The notes below the pieces were generated by a model, which saw only the letters and a list, made by a program, of their open reading frames with translations, had not been told where the DNA came from and searched no databases. A stretch of DNA of 64,000 nucleotides from Asaia bogorensis_B (GTDB taxonomy: Bacteria > Pseudomonadota > Alphaproteobacteria > Acetobacterales > Acetobacteraceae): the NCBI RefSeq assembly GCF_900465315.1, contig NZ_UBIX01000016.1; one strand, given 5' to 3'. Shown in pieces: positions 43,789-53,075 of the stretch. Both the position numbers and the translations under genes were made by a program. Position 1 is the first letter of the stretch, and each line of letters starts with the position of its first letter.

Positions 43789-45279
43789 TCACACACTCCC
43801 GCTGGCAGTGCTGACGCTCACCGAAGCGCCTCCCTGCAGGTTGATGATGAATTTCTCATTGATGCCCTGGTACTGCACCTGCACATCAGCCTGCACATAT
43901 CCCGTCGCAATGCGCTCAGTGGGATTATTCGTCGCATCGCAGATCACCGCATAAGGCAATCTGCCCCCTGTGACACCGAGGATGTTCTGCGACAGTAAGC
44001 CCGAGAGAAAGCCAAGAAGCGAGGCACGGATATTACCAAACAGTGTATCGTTGATCACACTGCCAACATACTGCCCCATCGTCCCCTGAAGCGCGCGCGC
44101 CAGGTAGTTTGTCAGGCGGGTATAGGCATCGCTCTGGATCGCCACATTCTGCGAAGTGTTATGGCCTGCCCGTATCGACCAGTATTGCCCACCCGGTGAC
44201 GGATTGCAGATGACGTCAATGCCGTTCTCGATCAGCAGCCCAAGCTCGGCCAGCGTATAACCAAAGCGTGTCGCCTCAAGACCGTTTTTCTGGCTTCCCA
44301 CAATCCCTGTCAGGGGCTTGTTCAGTCCCGATTGCTCCGGCGAGAGCGCAGCCAGCTTTGCCGCTGCAAAAAGCGCAGGGCTGACAAGCTGCAACCCAAG
44401 CGTGTCGTCATTCCACCAGAGCCAGTCGCCATGCATGTATTTCAGTGCGTGAGACGATAGCCCCAGTGCCATTCTCGTCTGGACGGCCTGCGCCAACGTC
44501 TCGCTTTTCGGGCCCGATACAACAGCGTAAAGCCCTTGATCCTGGCCAAAGCCCAACATCGGCACCATGATCGTGGTGTCCCCTACACCCGCACAGGTGA
44601 CAACCGAACATCCCTGACTGGTCAGGGCATAAAGCCCGGTTCGGGTATCCGACGCGCCAACAAAACGTCCCGGACCCGGCTCCGCACCGTCACCGCCACC
44701 ACCAAGCTGCACAACGCCCGGATCACCAATCGCCGTCTCGGCCGACAAGTCGATCTGCACGAGCGCACGGGTGTCGGCAGCAAGCGCCGTCTGCAACGCA
44801 GTCCAGTCCCCGCCTGTATAGGATGAAACCCCCAGTTCCTCATGAGCAACCGTCAGGACAAACATCCCGTCACGATAGCTCTGCTTTGTCAGGGCAACTG
44901 AAATCCCATTGCCAGCCGATCCTGTATAACACGCCGTGATATGGGCATTACCAAGGGTGCCGCGCGCCGGCGTGTCTGTTCCATCAGTTACACGCACCAG
45001 GCAAAACTGGTTCGCACCCTGATGCACGGCAATGTCTACCGCCACATTCAGGTTGGACGCCCAACCCCGTTTACCGGCGAAGATCTCACGACATTGCGCA
45101 ACACTCCCGACAATCGTCGGTACGTCCTTCGGCCCCCATGACGCGCTCCCCACAAGGCCAAGCAACCCGGATGAAACCCCCGAGATAACAAGCGTCTCGG
45201 GCTGCGCGATCTGGATATAGAGATCAGGCACAGAGAGCGCAGCCGTATTGAGCGTGCCACTCTGTATGAGTTGTGGCAT
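43789..45279 (-). CDS. Contractile tail sheath protein
   Basis: 496 residues from ATG 45279 (AAGGA six bases upstream; ATG 45285 also possible). Sheath signatures: GLVGSASWGPKDVPTIVGS with a following FAGKRGW, YTGGDWTALQTAL, DVICNPSPGGQYWSIRAG and the C-terminal YVQADVQVQYQGINEKFIIN beta-strand that interlocks neighbours. It defines the particle as myovirus-like. The frame's 27 upstream residues to 45360 are not part of the gene. Confidence 0.88.
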   Translation of the reverse strand: MPQLIQSGTLNTAALSVPDLYIQIAQPETLVISGVSSGLLGLVGSASWGPKDVPTIVGSVAQCREIFAGKRGWASNLNVAVDIAVHQGANQFCLVRVTDGTDTPARGTLGNAHITACYTGSAGNGISVALTKQSYRDGMFVLTVAHEELGVSSYTGGDWTALQTALAADTRALVQIDLSAETAIGDPGVVQLGGGGDGAEPGPGRFVGASDTRTGLYALTSQGCSVVTCAGVGDTTIMVPMLGFGQDQGLYAVVSGPKSETLAQAVQTRMALGLSSHALKYMHGDWLWWNDDTLGLQLVSPALFAAAKLAALSPEQSGLNKPLTGIVGSQKNGLEATRFGYTLAELGLLIENGIDVICNPSPGGQYWSIRAGHNTSQNVAIQSDAYTRLTNYLARALQGTMGQYVGSVINDTLFGNIRASLLGFLSGLLSQNILGVTGGRLPYAVICDATNNPTERIATGYVQADVQVQYQGINEKFIINLQGGASVSVSTASGSV

Positions 45280-45396
45280 GAACATTCCTTCCTGTTTTTT
45301 TCGAAAACCGTCTTGCGGGAGGCGAACAATCCGACGCAGTCCTGGCCGCAAGGCAGACACTGCAAAGCCGAAAGTCCGGGAAAAATAATCCTCGGG

Positions 45397-46383
45397 TCAG
45401 CCACATCCATCAAAAGACGACGTCTCGATCACTGTCCCATCCGGCCTCAACCGCCAGCCGCGATAGGCAATCGGCATGTCTTCCAAAGCTGCCAGCGCAT
45501 CCAGGCTGCCCACAGGCGTTTCACCGCGCGAAAGATCGGGCGGCACATCGAAGGGGAATTGCGTCCCCCCTGCCCGCATCCATCCCCCGCCCGCGAGCAT
45601 TCGGGGTGACCAGACAGAAGCATGATCATCCCAGATCGCTCTCAGCAGCACATCCCGACGGAACAGGTTCTGGGTCTGCATCGCATCCCGGTCTTCTTCA
45701 CCCTCGAAAACGAGCTGGGCAGTCGTCCCGTCAGGCAAAGCCAACCAGTCATCAGGCAGGAGGCGTTCTGTAAGAAGCCTGCCCAGTGCCCCACATGTGC
45801 ACTCGCTATCCGTCCAGATCGACACCCGGAAAAGCTGGCTCTGCCGCCGCGTCAAACGCGTGGAACGGGCATACCCGCTCACCGCGCCTTCAAGAGCCCC
45901 CGAGGAGACACGCAATGTGCCTGCCTCGACGTCACATCCAGTCATTTCTGCGGCGAGCGCCTGCACGATATCCTGCGCCGAATCCCGATCCTGAACGACA
46001 TATCGGGCAGAAATATCCGAGCCGTTATTTCTGGACCATCGCAGCGATACCACCCCCGGCGCGGCGCGGCCGGCGATACGTGCAATCGTCGCGACACGAC
46101 CCTGCACGTTCAGGATCACATCAGGCGGTAGAGAAAAACTTTCACCCCAGACATTACCCAAAGGGACAGGCAAGCGCTCATAGCGCCCCGAAACCAGAGT
46201 CACTGTAACGTAGCTGACCGCCTCCCTGAGCGAAGGTGAAGCAAACAGATCCGAGGGCATCAAAGCCCCGGCTCGGAATATCACCCGTCCCTGAGTCAGG
46301 CCGATCGAAGGCTCTGCCACAAGCGCGAAACGCGCGGCACAGCATAGCGCAAGCCCACGCGCGACAAGCAAAGAACCTGCCAT
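45397..46383 (-). CDS. Phage protein, possible head-tail or tail-terminator component
   Basis: 328 residues, with Gly/Ser beta-strands in the first half (VTLVSGRYERLPVPLGNVWG, VVSLRWSRNNGSDISARY) and, at about 200-270, a region QLFRVSIWTDSECTCGALGR then LVFEGEEDRDAMQTQNLF that reads like tail-terminator proteins. It stands just before the sheath gene, where terminator or neck proteins occur. Assignment is by position. Confidence 0.5.
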   Translation of the reverse strand: MAGSLLVARGLALCCAARFALVAEPSIGLTQGRVIFRAGALMPSDLFASPSLREAVSYVTVTLVSGRYERLPVPLGNVWGESFSLPPDVILNVQGRVATIARIAGRAAPGVVSLRWSRNNGSDISARYVVQDRDSAQDIVQALAAEMTGCDVEAGTLRVSSGALEGAVSGYARSTRLTRRQSQLFRVSIWTDSECTCGALGRLLTERLLPDDWLALPDGTTAQLVFEGEEDRDAMQTQNLFRRDVLLRAIWDDHASVWSPRMLAGGGWMRAGGTQFPFDVPPDLSRGETPVGSLDALAALEDMPIAYRGWRLRPDGTVIETSSFDGCG

Positions 46384-46385
46384 GA

Positions 46386-46976
46386 TCAGACCTGCTGCAT
46401 GGATAAGAGCGCGCGGGTTCCGTTCTGCGACAGTTCGACGGTGTCGACCAGATAACGCGCGCCCTTCTCGTCCATGACCTGCATATAGGGCTTCAGACAG
46501 AAACCCGGCATGACCGGCAAATGCAGCATATAGCTTCCTGACCGCATGGCACCCGGCATACCGCTATGCCGATCCTCGCCCTTACCAGTCATCCACAGAC
46601 TGGCCGGGCAACAATCGGCCAGCAGCTTCTCCGCTCCACGCATCCCCATAACCGATATCTCGCGATTGCACGCGACAAAGAGTGCTGGCCTGCATGGTTC
46701 CATTTCAGCAACGAAATAAAACCGCTCGTCCAGCGCGATATAATCACCGATAGCCAGATCCCGCGCATCGCTCAGCCCGAGAGTCATGACCTGACCCCAT
46801 CCCTTTGGCTTGCGCATACGAAATCCCGCATCGACATCAAGGCACAGATAAGGGGCTCCTACCGCATGACCCAACGGCGTAAGCGGATCAGCAACCCGAT
46901 ATTGGCGTCCCATGCGCCCGATGCGGCGTGCAACCAGCGCAAACCCGGACGACACACGCTCCTGAAGCATTTGCAT
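46386..46976 (-). CDS. Phage head-tail region protein of unknown function
   Basis: 196 residues. Two beta-rich parts flank a Cys-containing centre (PCRPALFVACNREISVMG, LLADCCPASLWMTGKGEDRH); the middle GWGQVMTLGLSDARDLAIGDYIALDE is a typical strand-turn motif in phage neck proteins. It lies between two other neck genes, 50 bases from the next. I recognise no family. Confidence 0.5.
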   Translation of the reverse strand: MQMLQERVSSGFALVARRIGRMGRQYRVADPLTPLGHAVGAPYLCLDVDAGFRMRKPKGWGQVMTLGLSDARDLAIGDYIALDERFYFVAEMEPCRPALFVACNREISVMGMRGAEKLLADCCPASLWMTGKGEDRHSGMPGAMRSGSYMLHLPVMPGFCLKPYMQVMDEKGARYLVDTVELSQNGTRALLSMQQV

Positions 46977-47026
46977 GGTTCATCTCCCGAATTCTCTGAG
47001 GTGTTCTGCTGCGTTGACGCGCGCTG

Positions 47027-47491
47027 TCACAGGGAGATCAGAGAATGGTCCTGCATGTCGGGGCCTGGTGCCACACCCAGAAAGCCGCACACCCTGCGCC
47101 GCCACCAATCAAGCAATCTGACGCGCTCGCATAATTCACGCGTATTACGCGTCCATACCGAGGCCACCTGCGTATCCAGTGTGTCGGAGGCACGAGAAAT
47201 CGCCCGTTCCATTTGCAGCAGTGTCGCCAGAAAATAGCGCATGCGCCGGCGCTCGGGTGGCGCAAGCGTGTTCAGTCGGAATTCCAGCGCTCCTGCGCTT
47301 TGAAAAAACCGCCAGGAACTCTCCCCCGACCCGACATCACCAAGGGCCGCATACCCGCAGAAGCGGCGGATTTCGGTTTTTTCTTCATCGGTGAGTTGGT
47401 CACCGGATGGCGGTACGTCGCCACACGACATATCATCCTCCATCACACCGCTCCCATCTGAAAGTCCGGCCGGAGGCTGACCGATCGACAT
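47027..47491 (-). CDS. Phage head-tail connector-like protein
   Basis: 154 residues from ATG 47491, preceded by GGGAGG. Helical and Glu/Arg-rich (LTDEEKTEIRRFCGYAAL, RRRMRYFLATLLQMERAISR, RNTRELCERVRLLDWWRRR) as in adaptor proteins that dock to the portal. It follows the capsid gene and the longer frame to 47539 overlaps the capsid. Position-based call. Confidence 0.5.
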   Translation of the reverse strand: MSIGQPPAGLSDGSGVMEDDMSCGDVPPSGDQLTDEEKTEIRRFCGYAALGDVGSGESSWRFFQSAGALEFRLNTLAPPERRRMRYFLATLLQMERAISRASDTLDTQVASVWTRNTRELCERVRLLDWWRRRVCGFLGVAPGPDMQDHSLISL

Positions 47492-47510
47492 GGCAAGACC
47501 TCCCGGTTCA

Positions 47511-48866
47511 TCAAAGAGCGTCTGTGCCGAGGCTCTCAATCACCACACCACGCTTGAGATAGGCATTGGTCGCAGTCGGGATGATGGATGCGTCAGCCGT
47601 TACATCCGTCGGCAGGGCAAAACCACCAATCCAGTACCATGACTGCGCGATAATCTGTTTCAGGCGATCCAGCGGCTCACGGGTGACCATCGCCACACCG
47701 TCCACAATGTCGATAAGCGCCCGCTCGGCATCGGGGATATCTGAATGCCCCACACAGGCGCAGTCCCCCTCTACCAGAGCCCCCTGCCCCAGAAGCAGCG
47801 CACGATGAATCGGCCCACCACCCAGTGAGGCCTGCTGCGGCGCTTCGGTCGTCGGCACAAAACGCACACCCAGCAATTCAATTACCTGCCCGGACCGGTA
47901 CTCCTCAGACCCATAAGCGCCGCGATAGAGATACTTGAAATCGGCATCCCTGAAGAGCGAGAGCAACTGCAGATCATCAAGATAACAATTATACGCACCA
48001 TCGATCATGGGCACGTTATTGCGTCGCAACGAAGCGACACCAGCCAGCACGTTCTGGATTCCGAGCGTATCGCCATCGGCCCTTTTGAGATCTGCTGTTG
48101 TCGCCTTGCCGTTGGGCCGCAGAACCAGCGGGGCAGTCGATGCGACAACCGCCATACCTGCCGTGGCATCCGCAACAGTTGCCGATGCAGCAAGCTGTAA
48201 CTGCCCGGAGATACCACCAGGCGCCGTCGAGACATTCACAGCGTCCGGAACAGCGCCAGTAACCGTGTAGACCCCGCTGCCAATGGTCACCGTCATGCCT
48301 GCACTTGCTCCGACAGGCCGCACAAGACCGGACACGATGACAAACTGGAAGCCGCGAATATCATCGACCGAAACCGTCGTGGTTTTCGCTGTCGCTGTCG
48401 CCGTCACACGCGTATTACCGCCCAGATAACCACCGACACCGCCAGAAACGCCGCCAAACAATGCATTGCGTGCCAAGCGGTCCAGCGACTGCATAGCCTG
48501 CATGCCATTTGTCTGCGCATTGGCCAGAAACTGTGAGGCAATGCCAACACCGGTTGTAACCATGTTCAGATCAATCGTATCACCATACTGATTGATACTG
48601 AGAGTGTATTGCTCGACCGACCAGCCGCTCGGTGACAGCCCGTTGTCGAAATTCGTATTACCCGAAGGCAGAAGCGGCGTCGTTACCGGTGATTTGAGGC
48701 TCTTGCGCGTTTTCGTCAGCGTCTCACCAATTGCATTGGGGAAAACCTCACGATCCGCAATCGCTCGAAATCCTGGGCGGGAATGAAGCCCCGTCTCGAA
48801 CTCACGTGCCAGAAAACCCTGCTGAATGGCAGCACGAAGCTGCTCGGGAAAATTCTCGATACCCAT
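47511..48866 (-). CDS. Putative major capsid protein with inserted domain
   Basis: 451 residues, probably HK97 fold, following the scaffold gene as capsids do. N-terminal helices, then NQYGDTIDLNMVTTGVGIAS and SLDRLARNALFGG; the C-terminal half has YNCYLDDLQLLSLFRDADF and GQVIELLGVRFVPTTEAPQQ, like N4-gp56-type capsids. Between about 150 and 260 lies a Thr/Val/Gly-rich beta stretch, likely an insertion domain displayed on the shell. Family choice (N4-gp56-like) is moderate. Confidence 0.7.
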   Translation of the reverse strand: MGIENFPEQLRAAIQQGFLAREFETGLHSRPGFRAIADREVFPNAIGETLTKTRKSLKSPVTTPLLPSGNTNFDNGLSPSGWSVEQYTLSINQYGDTIDLNMVTTGVGIASQFLANAQTNGMQAMQSLDRLARNALFGGVSGGVGGYLGGNTRVTATATAKTTTVSVDDIRGFQFVIVSGLVRPVGASAGMTVTIGSGVYTVTGAVPDAVNVSTAPGGISGQLQLAASATVADATAGMAVVASTAPLVLRPNGKATTADLKRADGDTLGIQNVLAGVASLRRNNVPMIDGAYNCYLDDLQLLSLFRDADFKYLYRGAYGSEEYRSGQVIELLGVRFVPTTEAPQQASLGGGPIHRALLLGQGALVEGDCACVGHSDIPDAERALIDIVDGVAMVTREPLDRLKQIIAQSWYWIGGFALPTDVTADASIIPTATNAYLKRGVVIESLGTDAL

Positions 48867-48890
48867 CTCTACTCACCCCAGACCCGTATT

Positions 48891-49334
48891 TCAGATAATT
48901 CCAGCAAGAAACTGCCGCTTGCGCAGGGCATAATCATGCGCGGGCAATTGGCGCGCATCCTGTCCCTGGGCTGGTGCCGGCTTTGGTACGATCCCGGCAC
49001 TTTCCTGCGCCTCGCCCGACAAACGCTGTCCCGTTTCCCGAAAAAGAAAGCGTCGCGCCTCACGCGCATCACGCAACGCCTTCTCCACGCCCTGTGGCAC
49101 ATTCTCTTCAGACCAGGTTATGGCAGCGCGATCGACATGTGCTGCAACCAGATCAGGGTCATAGGCCCCAAGCCGCGCAGCTTCAGCGCGCAGCGCCCCT
49201 GCAAGCACAGTATCGCGTGCGGCTGCCTTTACTCTGGCCAGTTCCTCCTGATGCGTCTGAACAAGGGAATCCCGTTCAGCAGCAAGTTCAGCAAGAGAGA
49301 GGCGAAGCGCATCGACATCATCCACCATGTCCAT
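48891..49334 (-). CDS. Capsid scaffolding protein (coiled-coil, GP20-like)
   Basis: 147 residues, mainly charged helix with heptads (LRLSLAELAAERDSLVQ, HQEELARVKAAARD) and a conserved AARLGAYDPDLVAAHVDRAA, the layout of minor structural GP20-type scaffolds. The C-terminus ends LRKRQFLAGII. It is between portal and capsid genes, the normal place. No protease gene was seen, so the scaffold may be released uncleaved. Confidence 0.72.
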   Translation of the reverse strand: MDMVDDVDALRLSLAELAAERDSLVQTHQEELARVKAAARDTVLAGALRAEAARLGAYDPDLVAAHVDRAAITWSEENVPQGVEKALRDAREARRFLFRETGQRLSGEAQESAGIVPKPAPAQGQDARQLPAHDYALRKRQFLAGII

Positions 49335-50760
49335 TTCCCCCTACAGGGTTTGTTCGGGCCGCCTCTGCAGCCCTGATTTCCGTCCACTCGGCAGCCGGGT
49401 CAGCAATGCCGGCAGCACTGGCATACAGCCGGGCCGCTGTTTCACGGCTCAGCAATCCACCCGACTGCGCCGCACAAAGCCCCTGCGCGAGCGGCAGCAA
49501 TTCCGATTCATCAGCAGTGAACCAGGCCGGCCAATGCAGGGAGAGTCCCCCCGCATCGAGATTTCGATAGGTTTTCGTCCCGATCTGTATCCCTTCGGGC
49601 CTGACCGACGAGAGATGACAGAGCAGGCGATACAGTGACAGCACACCACCCTCGCCATAAGCGCCACGCAAACGATCAGCCATCCAGATAAGGGGCTGAC
49701 ACATCAGTTCCATGGCGCGGCCGGATTGCGGCGCACCCAGACGATCGCCGTGCATACGGTTACCGTGCAACTGCTCCAGCACCAGCTGACGCAATTCACG
49801 GTAATGCGCCAGAACCGCACCGGCAGCAGCGCCATTGATTTCCAGCAGCTTGGCATCGCCTTCAGGCGGCAGGGTCAGGGCGGAGGCCGCCCCTCCCTGT
49901 CGTGCCATGCCTTCGGGAATGTCCGGCGTCTTGAGCACGAGCGTTGGGTCGGAGCCGTATTTCAGCCCCCGCCCGGCTTGTGAAAGCAGATAATCGGCTT
50001 CAATGACCGTATCGATCGCTTTCTCGAAGCTACATTCCCCCTCAGCCTCGCCACCAGCCCCGCCGAAATTCCTGATCCATATAATCGGCACCACGCCAAA
50101 ACCGTGATGATGCGACCGCTCTGCATCAAGTGGCGCATCCCCCTCCTGATCGACGGGATGGGGCACAAAAACCCGCACACAATCACGATCCCAGCATCGG
50201 TGCCACCAGAAGCGCATGGCCGCACGCTCAGGCGCGATGGCATAACCACTTTGCTGCAACGCCTGCCCGGTCACGACATAGCGTTCGGTCACACGCAGCA
50301 AGGCACCCACACGATCCCATTCAGGCGTTAAATAAGCTGTTTCAAGCACACGAGGCATCGGTCTGGAGCCAACAAGCTCGATCCAGAGCGCTACTGACCC
50401 AACCGAGCCACGTATCGCCGCCTGCGTCATGAGTGACGCCAGACCAGCCTCACAGGCAAAACGGTTCAGAGCATCCGCCGTCGCCTTTTCGCTGGAGACA
50501 GCAAGCGGCCAATGCGTATGGCCAAATAAAAGCGAGACCGCTTCATCGACAACAGTCCTGCACAGATTGGTCCGTACAGAGGGTCTCCGCTGGGATAGGG
50601 GAATATATTCTCCCGCCGCATTACGCTCCGTCGCAAAAGGATAGGGCAGAACATCATACTGCGTTCCATCCAGAACCCTTTGCAGGGCCAAAAGCCGCAG
50701 CGTCCTTGGAGAAAAACCAGGAGGAGAGGCATATCGTCCCTGAAGCGCCACCCAATCCAT
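49318..50760 (-). CDS. Portal protein (SPP1 Gp6-like)
   Basis: 480 residues. Dodecameric DNA portal at the capsid vertex. SPP1 Gp6-like features: RRPSVRTNLCRTVVDEAVSLLFG, ATRY-free central beta clip with IWIRNFGG, and the long helix HYRELRQLVLEQLHGNRMHG then GRAMELMCQPLIWMADRLRG. Starts 10 bases after the terminase large gene. Overlaps the scaffold gene by 17 bases at the end. Confidence 0.88.
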   Translation of the reverse strand: MDWVALQGRYASPPGFSPRTLRLLALQRVLDGTQYDVLPYPFATERNAAGEYIPLSQRRPSVRTNLCRTVVDEAVSLLFGHTHWPLAVSSEKATADALNRFACEAGLASLMTQAAIRGSVGSVALWIELVGSRPMPRVLETAYLTPEWDRVGALLRVTERYVVTGQALQQSGYAIAPERAAMRFWWHRCWDRDCVRVFVPHPVDQEGDAPLDAERSHHHGFGVVPIIWIRNFGGAGGEAEGECSFEKAIDTVIEADYLLSQAGRGLKYGSDPTLVLKTPDIPEGMARQGGAASALTLPPEGDAKLLEINGAAAGAVLAHYRELRQLVLEQLHGNRMHGDRLGAPQSGRAMELMCQPLIWMADRLRGAYGEGGVLSLYRLLCHLSSVRPEGIQIGTKTYRNLDAGGLSLHWPAWFTADESELLPLAQGLCAAQSGGLLSRETAARLYASAAGIADPAAEWTEIRAAEAARTNPVGGNGHGG

Positions 50761-50770
50761 TTAACCTCCC

Positions 50771-52099
50771 TTATCGTGAAAGACTGAACCACCCCCGGTC
50801 CTGCCAACGGCCCGGCGCTGCCTGAGGCTCGATCATCAGATCGCTCAGCGCCCAGATCAGCGCATCCGCGCGATCGGGCGAGGCTGCCCCGCCAAAACCT
50901 CGGTTCGAGAAAAGACAAAGCTGCGATTCAAGGGCCGCAAAGCGCCCATGATGGATCACACGTCCCTGCTCATAGAGCGCCGCAACGGGCTCGGCGCGCG
51001 CCGCCTTGCCACGCGATGCCGTCACCATTCTAAGCGCAGCCCTGGGATCGACGCTTCGGAGCGTCGCCTCCACCAGAGCCCCACCAAAATTGCGTTCCGC
51101 CACAATCCTGTCTGCCTGCCAGAGCGCTGCCGCCTGTATGGCCCGACGTGCCCACCCCATGGGCGTGTCACGTGTGGAGCAGTCCTCCAGCACATGCCCG
51201 ATCCCATTGTGGTCGATGGCGGCCACAACAATACCGATTTCGTCCGCACCCAGATCCGAGGGCCCGGAGGCCCCTGAGGGATCAATCGCCACGACGACAC
51301 GCTTCATCTGCCCAAGCAGGGCCTCGCGATGCTGATCAGAAACCGGTTCAGCGCGCTGAAACATGTCGACCCGCCAAAGCGCACCCTCGATAACGGTCTG
51401 ATACTCCCCCAGCAGAAAACGCCCTCGATCGCGTTCGGGCAGTGCATCCAGCTGGCCCAGATAGGCCTCGCTGAGATTGGCCCGGTTCTGCTCAGGGTTC
51501 ATGACCATTGAGGCATAAAGCGAGGGGTCCGCATGACGCATCCCCGACCGTGGCTCGATGCCACTTTCGAAAACGGCGTATAACCAGTGATCGGTCGCGG
51601 GCGGATTGGCGTCGATATATTCCCGCGGCGTCAATCCACAACGCTGTGCGAGACGCGTCAGCAACATGTTCCTAGCGCCATAGCTTATCTGACTGGCTTC
51701 ATTCAGATAGATCGTCGCAAATTCCAGCCCGAGAATTTTCTCTGTTCGCGCTGAGTCATCCAGCCCCCCAAAGAGGATAGACGACCCATTGGGAAACAGG
51801 ATCCTGTTGCTCTGCCCGTCCCATTTGTATCGACGCTTTGGAAAGCAGCATTGCATAACCTTGGGAAACGTATCCTGGATGATGCTGGCCCGCAGCGCAT
51901 TCTGACGATGTCTGAAGACGCCGTGCCGTGAGTGCGGCTCCCGCAAGGCCCTGACAACGAGCGCCCGGATCAATACAAATGTCTTGCCTGAGCGCGATCC
52001 TCCGCGAAGAAATATGTGGCGGGCCCTCCCTCCGAGCAGGCGATTGGCCTCTTCCTGAACAGGTGTCAGCGCAAAACGCGGCTCAGAGCGTGTCATCAC
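50771..52099 (-). CDS. Terminase large subunit
   Basis: 442 residues. ATP-driven DNA packaging motor. Walker A is GGSRSGKT (33-40), the Walker B/ATPase Glu region follows as FATIYLNEASQI (Tyr-Leu-Asn-Glu), and the nuclease domain has AIDPSG and DRADALIWALSDLM Asp residues. Start ATG 52099 (or 52096) overlaps the small-subunit gene. Size is normal for the large subunit of a headful or cos packager. Confidence 0.92.
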   Translation of the reverse strand: MMTRSEPRFALTPVQEEANRLLGGRARHIFLRGGSRSGKTFVLIRALVVRALREPHSRHGVFRHRQNALRASIIQDTFPKVMQCCFPKRRYKWDGQSNRILFPNGSSILFGGLDDSARTEKILGLEFATIYLNEASQISYGARNMLLTRLAQRCGLTPREYIDANPPATDHWLYAVFESGIEPRSGMRHADPSLYASMVMNPEQNRANLSEAYLGQLDALPERDRGRFLLGEYQTVIEGALWRVDMFQRAEPVSDQHREALLGQMKRVVVAIDPSGASGPSDLGADEIGIVVAAIDHNGIGHVLEDCSTRDTPMGWARRAIQAAALWQADRIVAERNFGGALVEATLRSVDPRAALRMVTASRGKAARAEPVAALYEQGRVIHHGRFAALESQLCLFSNRGFGGAASPDRADALIWALSDLMIEPQAAPGRWQDRGWFSLSR

Positions 52100-52520
52100 C
52101 CTCGCCCAGGGTCAGCTCCGGTTCGGGTCCATCGCCTTTTGACGGCGCATCCCTGAAGCTCGACGGGCGATGCGCCCGCAGCAGCATACGCAACAACCCG
52201 TCGCTGTAGCGTGTCCGCGTTACCGGATTGCCCTCGGCATCACAAACAAGCCGCCCCCCATAAAGCACCGGTTCTTCGTAACCATGGATGGCTCTTCGCC
52301 TGGCCTCGGCCTCCAGAAGGTCTGTCGCCTCCTCCAGCGCCTGCTTCCATTTCTCACAAAACAGTTCATCGCTATGGCGCCAGTTATAGGCCGTCTTGCG
52401 ATCAATTCCCGCGGCCCGTGCCGCATCCGAAACGTTTGCGCTCTTCCTGAGGTGATCGAGAAAGACGCTCTGCAGGACATTGCCTTTGGGCCGTCCCCGA
52501 ACGGCGCGTCTAATGTCCAT
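52083..52520 (-). CDS. Terminase small subunit
   Basis: 145 residues from ATG 52520, with GGAG six bases upstream; the longer frame to 52631 is not needed. DNA-binding helix-turn-helix: VSDAARAAGIDRKTAYNWRH, then a dimerisation helix FCEKWKQALEEATDLLEAEAR and an RRAIHGYEEPVLYGG motif typical of small terminases. It selects DNA for the large subunit. First gene of the packaging block. Confidence 0.85.
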   Translation of the reverse strand: MDIRRAVRGRPKGNVLQSVFLDHLRKSANVSDAARAAGIDRKTAYNWRHSDELFCEKWKQALEEATDLLEAEARRRAIHGYEEPVLYGGRLVCDAEGNPVTRTRYSDGLLRMLLRAHRPSSFRDAPSKGDGPEPELTLGEGDDTL

Positions 52521-52655
52521 TTCAGCTCCGTTGCAAGAATTCAGGAGATATTGCAGTTGCAGATATCGGTATGTGTTATTCAGGCTTTCGTTGCGAACCA
52601 AGTATGAACAGGGCAATGCAGAAGACGCCATTTCATCGCAATGCCAGTCTAAAAC

Positions 52656-53036
52656 TCACGTCTTTAGTGCATTGGTTGGTAAGCGCCTCGAGTGCCACAG
52701 CCCTCTGGGCCATGCACTGGTTCGATCAGATTGTGCCATTTCTGTCCTGAGGCGCTCCCTGATACGAGCCAGACACGAGGGGCGTGTGCATCCAATCCTC
52801 GCAAGGGATAAATACCTGCGTAGACACGGCACTGCACGAACGCGCATATTCGCGACCGGCAGATTTGCATCTGCAATATCGCCCAGATTCAGCGGCAAAT
52901 CAGCCCGATGAGACAGGTCGGAGGCGACAACCAGAGGACAGAGAACAGCGTCCTCTTGCCTTCTATACACAACGATAAAAAAATTATTCCTGCAAACCAC
53001 CACATCCCCGACATTGATATCGGCGTTGGTTTTCAT
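52656..53036 (-). CDS. Possible PemK/MazF-fold protein
   Basis: 126 residues. VGDVVVCRNNFFIVVYRRQ, CPLVVASDLSH and the C-terminal ANLPVANMRVRAVPCLRRYL, LARIRERLRTEM follow the strand and helix order of MazF/PemK RNases (a GDVV start and an RV...R...L..I...L end). No antitoxin partner is visible beside it. Codons are more AT-rich than the phage structural genes. It could equally be an unrelated phage accessory. Function is unproven. Confidence 0.4.
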   Translation of the reverse strand: MKTNADINVGDVVVCRNNFFIVVYRRQEDAVLCPLVVASDLSHRADLPLNLGDIADANLPVANMRVRAVPCLRRYLSLARIGCTRPSCLARIRERLRTEMAQSDRTSAWPRGLWHSRRLPTNALKT

Positions 53037-53075
53037 TCATCTATTTCATGATGTAATATTTATAGAACTATATAC

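Noticed and set aside
52170..52607. Plus-strand frame of 145 codons opposite the terminase small subunit
   Set aside because: Antisense to a gene with a good start site and HTH; no independent support.
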